From Ananas comosus (lineage: Eukaryota > Streptophyta > Magnoliopsida > Poales > Bromeliaceae), in contig NC_033623.1 of the NCBI RefSeq assembly GCF_001540865.1, forward strand, positions 2,241,067-2,305,066: a stretch of 64,000 bases of DNA. Direction: 5' to 3'. This document shows, piece after piece, positions 56,666-64,000 of this stretch; the stretch's first letter is position 1, and every line of letters starts with the position of its first letter. A model generated the notes under the pieces. The model did not search any database, was not told the DNA's origin, and saw only the letters and a program-made list of their open reading frames with translations. The translations under genes were made by a program, and so were the position numbers.

Positions 56666-57393
56666 TGTTATGTACCGGACCTGTTAGCAACCCTCGATGG
56701 AGATGGATGGCTAACCGGGATGATGGCGTGACCAACCTGATCCCAATCGCGATCCGATGAGACCTCGGATTGAGGAGCGTGAATTGGGAGATGATGGGAA
56801 TGAGAGAGAGACAGAGAGAGATACAGAGAGATAAGGGTAGGGATTAGAAGTAGAGAAGAGAGAGGAGAATTAGGGAGCTTAGAAGCAAAGAAGGGTTTCG
56901 AGAAGGATTGGGGAAGAAGATAAGCAATATTTCATTCATCGATGCCTTGCAATTACAACCTGTTAACTATATATACTCTATACAACTTGTACCGAAATGT
57001 AATTAAACTATCCTACTGGGCTTAACAGCAAAATTGTAAAAATAGAACTGCGGGCCTTCTGGGTTGAATTCAGATGGTTTGTGGGCCTCGGATGGGCTGC
57101 ACGGGGTCCAGAAATGTATTAACGGGTAAGTGGGTCTCGGTTCTTTCTTCGCCGCACTATCCAGCGCCCGCCGGGTCTTGGGCTCGCCTTTGCCGCCCGA
57201 TCCGCGATCCGGAAGCTTCGACCCGCAGGTTCTCTTCTTCGCCAGGCTGCTCCGTCAAGCTCCGCTCTTCCTCACTTGCTGCGGCCATCATTGCTGCTCC
57301 TGCTATTGTAAAGTTGACATTTTTACTTCCTTCCCCTGCTTACTATTAAACTACTACTACTACTTCTACCATTTATTCTTCAGGGTTGTTACA
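56666..57393 (-). repeat. 3' LTR of the retroelement (728 bp)
   Basis: Minus-strand sequence TGTAACAACCCTGAAG... to ...GGTACATAACA, directly after the polypurine tract. It includes a TATA-like GTATATATAG, then CT-rich leader-like sequence, in the order expected of U3-R-U5. Confidence 0.75.
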
Positions 57394-57422
57394 ATCCCCT
57401 CCCCTTAAAATCATCTTTGTCC

Positions 57423-58361
57423 TCAAGGATGGAACTTGTTGAACTGGGTTGGGACTCCCATGTGTTTCCCTCGCGGCACATTCTTCTTCTTCAAAATTGC
57501 TTCTTTTAAGCCATTTTCTAATATCGGTTCTGTTTTCTTGCCCCACTTTGCGCCGGTGTGAGGCGTTTCCAACTGTGTCCACACTCGCCTAACACCTCGG
57601 GTTGGCAGCATGGACGGCGGCTCCTGCTGGGGCGGGGGCTCACCCTTGGGACCTTCAGGCAGCCGCACCCGGCGCGCCGCCCGACTTGTTTGCACCGAGA
57701 TGTGGTAAAGTCCAATTTGGTTACTTGTGGGCTCAGGGATTTTTTCCATAGTCTTGATCTCTATATGGTCTTCACGACTGATTTCATTCTGCTCACCATT
57801 GGTCCTCTTCTTAAGTGCAGGACAATCCTTCGAAGTTGTTCGCCTACTGAGACCATTACACCATTTTTTATAAGCAAGCTTCCTTATAACCATCCTAGGT
57901 ATGATGAGGAAACAGCCAGCTTTCTCTTCTAATTCGCTTACATCCTGATCTTCTCCATTTTCAGAGCGAACTAGACTTTCGACTAGGCTTAGAAAGCTGT
58001 TGCCTTTAACCATCACACTATGAACATATTTAGCATTACGAAAGTTGCAATCACTTACATCAGATTCCTGCAGTGTGTCTTGTTCATAGGCCAGAAATCG
58101 TGAGCATGGGTGAGGCATTTTAAGCACAGTTCCTAGCTTCTTGTACTCATCAACATAATCCCTCTCAAGGCAAGCTTCTGTCAGCCTATAATGTTGGACC
58201 AGCCATTTGACCTTGAAGTCCTCAGATTTTTCTGGCTGTCTCTGCATTACTGCCATTTCCATCTCTTGTTGATGACTGATTTGGTGTAGCTCAAAGTATT
58301 TCTCATAACTCCTTACCCAATTCCGAAGGTTGTTTCCAGTGAACATGAGAAATCCTATCAT
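57423..58361 (-). CDS. Retroelement ORF2, gag-like start, rest unrecognised
   Basis: Minus-strand ORF of about 312 aa from the ATG at 58361 (MIGFLMFTGNNLRNWVRSYE) to TGA at 57423. Its start resembles the opening of retrotransposon gag domains (FDGxNPxxWxxxxEKYF), then diverges. The C-terminal third is Pro/Arg-rich (RRVRLPEGPKGEPPPQQEPP). It lies between ORF1 and the polypurine tract. In a normal Ty3/gypsy element the gag domain would precede the zinc knuckle and protease, so here the order is rearranged. No polymerase motifs are present. Confidence 0.55.
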   Translation of the reverse strand: MIGFLMFTGNNLRNWVRSYEKYFELHQISHQQEMEMAVMQRQPEKSEDFKVKWLVQHYRLTEACLERDYVDEYKKLGTVLKMPHPCSRFLAYEQDTLQESDVSDCNFRNAKYVHSVMVKGNSFLSLVESLVRSENGEDQDVSELEEKAGCFLIIPRMVIRKLAYKKWCNGLSRRTTSKDCPALKKRTNGEQNEISREDHIEIKTMEKIPEPTSNQIGLYHISVQTSRAARRVRLPEGPKGEPPPQQEPPSMLPTRGVRRVWTQLETPHTGAKWGKKTEPILENGLKEAILKKKNVPRGKHMGVPTQFNKFHP

Positions 58362-58424
58362 CGGAAAGGAATTGGCATGAAATTGGTTGTTCACTTCCCA
58401 CAGAACTGCAACAGATTCTTTCCC

Positions 58425-59864
58425 CTAAGTGGGATCTTTAATTTCTCCAGGTGGCTTTTGTATGCAAGCATGCGCCTCCTCCATTGTTGCTCCAGATTTA
58501 ACCCTATAGGACTGAGCTACTATTACTTGTGCTCTCTGCTTGATTACCAATGGTAGCTTAGTTGTGGTGACAGGCCCTTGTGAAGCTCTTACTTCAATAC
58601 TATGAATTGTTACCTTGTTTTGTTCAGGACCAAGTAGCACTAGCTTATAGGTCTTCCAGTATTCAGATCTAAGCACTAGATCAACTCCTTCAATGCTATG
58701 AGTGGTCACCTTGTTAGGTCCTGGATCAAAAGGCACTTGCCTATATTCCTTCATCCAATCAATTCTAAGCACTATATCAGAATTTCTGAGCCTCAATTCT
58801 CTTGAATCAGCCAAGAATTTGTGACCTGGCTTCCTTCTTGCAAACTGAGGGTCAGAATCTTTGCTTAGCACCTTGTGCCCAGGGTCTGCTATCACTGTCA
58901 AGGGTGCAACAATAGTAAACTCAACTCTGGTGGCTTTTGCAATCCCGAAGTCAATGAGACTATGTAGCTTTCTATCATCATTCAGAATTAATTGGGTTTG
59001 GTTATCTGACTCCATGATACTTATAGCCTCATAGACATTCCTTCCATTTACTTCTTGTGGCTCACTTGCTTCTTCTTTTGCTGTTTCAGATTCAGCACCC
59101 ATTTCAATCTTTTTCTGGGCTTGTAACATATGCAGGGAGCTGTTCTTGCATTGCTTTCCTGTAATATACTCCTCTCCGTATCCATAGCATAGCCCTTGCG
59201 TCTTCGTCTGCTTACTTGTTGCAGGCCATTGTGGGATTGGTTCTTCTTCACTTTCTTGCAGCTTATGAGTTCCTAGCGGAGATTCTTCACCTTTGTTTGC
59301 TCTGATAGGAGATGGAATGATGTTATCTCTAAGTTTGCTTCTATCTGAACTTGAATGCTCTATGTTGCGTGTTTCGACATTTGGAATTGGCTTGGTAGGA
59401 GATGGTTGAGTTGCATGCAACCTCGGCAATCCCTCAGGTCTGCTGGCACTATCACTCAGCTTTACATCATGCCCATTACTGTCCTCCATCTGTAGAATTT
59501 CAAGGTGCTTTTGCTCTACTTCCTTCACTGCAGCCGGTTGGTCGATTACAGAATTAGTTAGTGAACTAACTCTTTTCTCTAGAGGAATGGGTATGGGTAT
59601 TAGCTTTTTCTCTTCTTTTGGAAGCTGCACTGTTATCTCTTCTTCTCTAGCATGCACAAATCGGCTCCTAATCAACTCTAGGAGTTGTTCATGTCTGCGG
59701 GCATTCTCTTGCATCATGATTTCGTGCCTCCTTGCCTCTTCCTTTTGTAGTGCTTCAATTAAGACATCTAACTTTTGATTAACATCCCGAGCACTTTGTA
59801 ATGCTTCTTCAAAGCTTTTGTTATAGCCAGTGGTAAATTGCCGTAACTTTGTTCCATTAACCAT
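58425..59864 (-). CDS. Retroelement ORF1, gag/protease-like (479 aa)
   Basis: Minus-strand ORF from the ATG at 59864 (MVNGTKLRQFTTGYNKSFEE). The N-terminal 75 residues form a charged coiled coil as in plant Ty3/gypsy Gag, followed by a Pro/Ser/Glu-rich linker. Near residue 225 is a zinc-knuckle relic LCYGYGEEYITGKQCK, with the second Cys replaced by Tyr. The last 200 residues resemble a retropepsin-like domain: LHSLIDFGIAKATR, where the catalytic Asp-Ser/Thr-Gly is Asp-Phe-Gly, and SDIVLRIDWMKEY, matching the GCDMVLGVDWL motif of Ty3/gypsy proteases. A long uninterrupted frame in a young element suggests conservation, but key residues are altered, so activity is doubtful. Confidence 0.65.
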   Translation of the reverse strand: MVNGTKLRQFTTGYNKSFEEALQSARDVNQKLDVLIEALQKEEARRHEIMMQENARRHEQLLELIRSRFVHAREEEITVQLPKEEKKLIPIPIPLEKRVSSLTNSVIDQPAAVKEVEQKHLEILQMEDSNGHDVKLSDSASRPEGLPRLHATQPSPTKPIPNVETRNIEHSSSDRSKLRDNIIPSPIRANKGEESPLGTHKLQESEEEPIPQWPATSKQTKTQGLCYGYGEEYITGKQCKNSSLHMLQAQKKIEMGAESETAKEEASEPQEVNGRNVYEAISIMESDNQTQLILNDDRKLHSLIDFGIAKATRVEFTIVAPLTVIADPGHKVLSKDSDPQFARRKPGHKFLADSRELRLRNSDIVLRIDWMKEYRQVPFDPGPNKVTTHSIEGVDLVLRSEYWKTYKLVLLGPEQNKVTIHSIEVRASQGPVTTTKLPLVIKQRAQVIVAQSYRVKSGATMEEAHACIQKPPGEIKDPT

Positions 59865-60368
59865 TTTTTACTCCTCTTTGAATTGCTTCACTATTGTATT
59901 TAAACTGATTTTCCAATGGATTTCTTCTATTGGCTCCAATGAACTATTGAGGTGCCTATGATGCTATTTGAGGCCTGATGATTATTCCAATCAAGAGAAC
60001 AATAACCAGCTGTCTACTCCCTCAATATATTTCCATTTGTAGCAATTTAACCAATTGTATCTCAACTCTGGAATTAAAATTGGGGGACAAAACTTGATTA
60101 CTTGGTGCTTGCAAGGTGTTTGGTGAAATTCCCCTTCACTGGCCCAATTTTAACTATGATACTCTACCAAGAACCTGTTGCTTCTATGACCCCTCTATCA
60201 ATTTGATTCAAGTAGCAATGATAAAGATTTCTTGTGATGTTTATCAGGTTTGATCCCTTATTAACCAATTCTTGCATACATGCAATCAATGATTCAAAAG
60301 GATGCAAAGATTTCTACAATACCTGATGTTATAGCTTTATAAAATCAAATCGCCTCTCTACTAGTTGC

Positions 60369-60383
60369 AATCTGATACCACCT
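60369..60383 (-). promoter_or_regulatory. Retroelement primer-binding site
   Basis: On the minus strand AGGTGGTATCAGATT, matching the initiator-Met tRNA complement TGGTATCAGA. It follows ATAACA, the last six bases expected of the true LTR. Confidence 0.7.
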
Positions 60384-60389
60384 TGTTAT

Positions 60390-60916
60390 AAAGGCGAGCC
60401 CAAGACCCGGCGGGCGCTGGATAGTGCGGCGAAGAAAGAACCGAGACCCACTTACCCGTTAATACATTTCTGGACCCCGTGCAGCCCATCCGAGGCCCAC
60501 AAACCATCTGAATTCAACCCAGAAGGCCCGCAGTTCTATTTTTACAATTTTGCTGTTAAGCCCAGTAGGATAGTTTAATTACATTTCGGTACAAGTTGTA
60601 TAGAGTATATATAGTTAACAGGTTGTAATTGCAAGGCATCGATGAAATGAAATATTGCTTATCTTCTTCCCCAATCCATCTCGAAACCCTTCTTTGCTTC
60701 TAAGCTCCCTAATTCTCCTCTCTCTTCTCTACTTCTAATCCCTACCCTTATCTCTCTGTATCTCTCCCTGTCTCTCTCTCATTCCCATCATCTCCCAATT
60801 CACGCTCCTCAATCCGAGGTCTCATCGGATCGCGATTGGGATCAGGTTGGTCACGCCATCATCCCGGTTAGCCATCCATCTCCATCGAGGGTTGCTAACA
60901 GGTCCGGTACATAACA
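60390..60916 (+). repeat. Inverted (flipped) terminal repeat at the 5' end of the retroelement
   Basis: Reverse complement of 56666-57191 with two substitutions and one indel noted by eye. It runs from AAAGGCGAGCCC to GGTCCGGTACATAACA, so its promoter-like and leader parts point away from the ORFs. Confidence 0.9.
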
Positions 60917-60921
60917 TAATT

Positions 60922-62389
60922 GTTGGATATGGAGATAATGTGCATTATTTTGTTGGATATGGAGATAAGGTGCATTGTAGGACGGTTCCCCTCTAATAGG
61001 GCTCGGATGACGTTGGCACATTTTTCTTTTACTTTGCTTCCATGTTGTTTAGCATTTTTTTTTTATTTTGCCATCCTATGCTTTTTTTTTTAAATTTTCA
61101 ATTTAACACCCTATTTGAGAGATAATTTTTTAGTGAAAGAAAAATTAAACCATATGGGGGTAAAGTAACCTGAGCAAAGTGAAAATAAGCTAAATCGGGT
61201 CGAATTAAATTTACTCTTTTTAGATAACAATACTGTATCAAAATTTTAATCTAATTTTAGTAATATTATATTCAAACTGATCAAAATCGACCTCAACTAT
61301 TTGTATAAGTGGGTTCATAAAATTAATCCAGTTATACAATATATTTACGCGTTTGTATACACCTGTAAAATGTATATAATATAAGTTATTACAAAATTTT
61401 ATTTACTAACGTAATATAAGTTAATACAAATTTTATTTACTAACGTTTGTTATTTTTTTTTCATTAGCATCTATACGCCATCTCGAGGCAGGAAAGTTCT
61501 TTTCATTATGGACATGCAATTGACCTCCCAAACGGAGTAGATTGGAGACAAAGAAGAGCCTTATTCCTATAAGAAACCAACTACTCAACGGTAAAATTTT
61601 TATTTCAACAAAATAAATAGAACTACTATTTCTGGATAATTATTTAATATATATTTACTACTATATTATTTTAAGGAAATATATCTTTCATATTTAATTA
61701 GATTATTTTTATTAGATAAGAAAAAATGCTAATTAAATTTGAAATTAAAATTTTAAATTATTTTAAAAACATGCTTGGCTTTTGCTACATCAGCTATTTT
61801 TAACAAATTTGTACTTTAATTGATCACAATGATGGTAGAAATTAAAACTAGGAAAGTATTTTTGAAAAAGAAAAGAAACACTTAGGGTGCTCTTTTTAAC
61901 ATGAGCTAATGTATTTTTTATATAGTTTTTACGATTTTTATAATCTAACATTATACGGAATATAAAATTATTTTATTAAAAGTAATTTGATTTTTAAATT
62001 ATTTTAGTTGAACTTTTGAATTATTTTAGGATCATGCTGGTCTTTCGTTACCTCAGCCGCTATTGAAGGTTTGGTCAAGATAAAGAACGGCCACTTAATC
62101 GAACTATCTCCGCAGTACATTATGGACGGCCTCAGCAAGGGATGCGATGGCGGGTCTTGTGTGTCTAGTCAGTTAGTAAATCTAGACAAAAACATAGGGT
62201 TCAATTATAAGACCGGCTACTCGATCGATCTATCTTAGCAATATATTATTGATGGCTTCAGTTGGTCTGATAACGACGATTAGAAAATTATGAAAAAGCG
62301 TAGTGTAGTAACGAAGAGAGCCTATTCTTATATAAATTGTAAATATTTGAAAATGTTTAGGAATTTTGATAAAAAAAATAAATTATTGT
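60922..62389 (+). pseudogene. Cysteine-protease pseudogene, array unit 1
   Basis: Papain-family (C1A) fragments in plus-strand order: IVGYGDKV (end of unit 0); after about 500 bp of non-coding DNA, HAIDLPNGVDWRQRRALF (61500-61560), matching the mature N terminus (LPxxVDWR), with a 1-nt frameshift before IRNQ; a 437-bp intron (61593-62029); then GSCWSFVTSAAIEGLVKIKN (from 62030), where the catalytic Cys is present, and LIELSPQYIMDGLSKGCDGG. At about 62165 a second, diverged QYIIDGFSWSDNDD piece identical in type to the one inside the nested CACTA is inserted. VVTKRAYSYINC follows. Stops and frameshifts make it non-functional. The family member is not bromelain-like at the active site; a precise parent gene is not identified. 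Confidence 0.75.
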
Positions 62390-64000
62390 ATGTCTCGACA
62401 GTTATTACAAGGGTATAAATTTCGATTATATTACCATTAATATTTAGGGTTGAAAGTGTCCCCTTTGTTGATGAACATGCATTTTTGAAAGTGGTTGCTT
62501 GCCAACCAGTTGCATGCAATCAAAACTAACGTCTATTTCGACCACTACAAATGTGGTATTATAAAAAAAAGTAAAATGACAGAGAAGATTACCGAACCTA
62601 ATCATTCTATCATAATTGTTATATATGGAGATAAGGTGCATTGTGGGGCGGTTCCCCCCAGTAGGGCCCGGATGAGGTTGGCACATTTTTCTTTTACTTT
62701 GCTTCAATGTTGTTTAGCATTTTTTTTTTATTTTGCCATCCTATACTTTTTATAAATTTTCAATTTAACATCATATTTGAGATATAATTTTTTAGTGAAA
62801 GAAAAATTAAACCATATGAAGGTAAAATAAACCTAGGCAAAGTGAAAATAAGCTATATCGGGTCGAATTGAAATTTACTCTTTTTAGAAAACATTACTGT
62901 ATTAAAAATTTAATCTAATTTTAGCAATATTATATTCAAACCGATCAAAATCGACCTCAACTCTTTGTATAAGTGGGTTCATAAAATTAATCTAGCTATA
63001 CAATATGTTTATATGTTTGTATATACCTGTAAAATGTATATAATATAAGTTAATACAAAATTTTATTTACTAACATAATATAAGTTAACACAACATTTTA
63101 TTTAATAACGTTTGTTATTTTTTATTCATTAGAGTCTATACGTTATCTCGAGGGAGAAAAGTTCTTTTCGTTATGCACATGCAATTGACCTCCCAAACGG
63201 AGTAGATTGGAGACAAAGAAGAGCCTTATTCCTATAAGAGACCAACTACTCAACGGTAAAATTTTTATTTCAACAAAATAAATAGAACTACTATTTCTGG
63301 ATAATTATTTAATATATATTTACTACTATATTATTTTAAGGAAATATGTCTTTCATATTTAATTAGATTATTTTTATTAGATAAGAAAAAATGCTAATTA
63401 AATTTTAAATTAAAATTTTAAATTCTTTTAAAAACATGCTTGGCTTTTGTTACATCAGCTATTTTTAACAAATTTGTACTTTAATTGATCACAATGATGG
63501 TAGAAATTAAAGCTAGAAAAATGTTTTTGGAAAAGAAAAACATTTAGGGTGCCCTTTTTAACATGAGCTATAGCTATTATTTTTTTCATATAGTTTTTGC
63601 GATTTTTATAATCTAACATTATACGGAATATAAAATTATTTTATTAAAAGTAACTTGATTTTTAAATTATTTTAGTTGAACTTTTGAATTATTTTAGGAT
63701 CATGCTGGTCTTTCGTTACCTCAGCCGCTATTGCAGGTTTGGTCAAGATAAAGAACAGCCACTTAATCGAACTATTCCCGCAGTACATTATGGACGGCCT
63801 CAGCAAGAGATGTGATGGCGGGTCTGAGCACGACAGTTAGAAAATCGTGTAAAAGCGTGGTGTAGTTACACAGCGAGCTTATCCCTATGTTGGTTGTAGG
63901 TGTTTGACAATGTCTAGAAATTTTGATAGAAAAATTGATTATTATGTGTCTAGTCAGTTAGTAAATTTAGATAAAAACATAGGGTTCAATTATAAGACCG
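62390..64000 (+). pseudogene. Cysteine-protease pseudogene, array unit 2 (runs off the window)
   Basis: Begins with the shared ATGTCTCGACAGTTA segment: VESVPFVDEHAFLKVVACQP, YFDHYKCGIIKKSK, PNHSIIIVIYGDK (the His-containing region, 62455-62640). The next 1.4 kb repeats unit 1 at an offset of about 1.66 kb: HAIDLPNGVDWRQRRALF near 63180 with the same 1-nt frameshift, and GSCWSFVTSAAIAGLVKIKN from 63698 with LIELFPQYIMDGLSKRCDGG. KRGVVTQRAYPYVGC follows, and then the TCTAGTCAGTTAGTAAAT sequence up to the window end. Broken by several stops. Shared lesions show unit 1 and unit 2 arose from an already defective copy. Confidence 0.75.

Larger units (their letters stand above)
56666..60916 (-). mobile_element. 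Ty3/gypsy-like non-autonomous retroelement with inverted terminal repeats
   Basis: The 5-bp duplication TAATT (56661-56665, 60917-60921) encloses TGTTATG...CATAACA. On the minus strand there is a primer-binding site TGGTATCAGATTGC at about 60370-60383, two ORFs, a polypurine tract AAGGGGAGGGGAT (57394-57406) and a 3' LTR TGTAACA...CATAACA (57393 down to 56666, 728 bp) with TATATATAG and a CT-rich leader. The other terminal repeat (60390-60916) is the reverse complement of 56666-57191, about 99% identical by eye. The 5' LTR is therefore flipped and lacks U3. No reverse transcriptase or integrase is encoded. It inserted into a cysteine-protease pseudogene. Confidence 0.85.

Overview
This is nuclear DNA from a flowering plant, most likely a commelinid monocot. 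Its host genes start with very GC-rich, GC3-biased exons set in AT-rich DNA packed with plant transposons (Copia, Ty3/gypsy-like, CACTA, MULE, hAT and PIF/Harbinger MITEs, a tRNA-derived SINE). I cannot name the species from sequence alone.

Host genes lie mainly in the left half. (1) A complete PHT1-family phosphate:H+ symporter gene is on + at 10486-12075 (529 aa, intronless). (2) A complete VPS39/Vam6 homologue of 12 coding exons is on + at 12940-22312 (about 1001 aa, the usual plant length). All exon junctions were reconstructed by eye and stay in frame. A 3' UTR exon near 25474-26045 may follow a 3 kb intron that holds a decayed Copia element. (3) A second PHT1 gene is on - at 29903-31482, damaged by one frameshift and two in-frame deletions. 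A TATA box and 5' splice donor near 34.7-34.9 kb suggest its promoter lies about 3 kb upstream, behind a 5' UTR intron.

The right half is accessory DNA. A segment of about 5 kb (32002-37306) recurs at 45092-49868. The second copy lacks two insertions found in the first, so it serves as an empty-site control. A CACTA element begins at 37307 and carries two intact exons of plant RNase J plus other exon-like pieces. From 53.3 to 56.4 kb there is a decayed CACTA TNP2 transposase, split by a small CACTA element that itself carries a piece of papain-family cysteine protease. The same protease family forms a tandem array of broken copies from 56.4 kb to the window end. That array is interrupted by a young retroelement (56666-60916) with a 5-bp target-site duplication, a primer-binding site and a polypurine tract, but with its two terminal repeats inverted relative to each other. 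This is the oddest object in the window.

Eight single N bases (2609, 5340, 7374, 12665, 23437, 28060, 33391, 45091) occur. At least four sit at duplicated, inverted or abruptly changing sequence and look like contig joins, so structures that cross them need independent confirmation.
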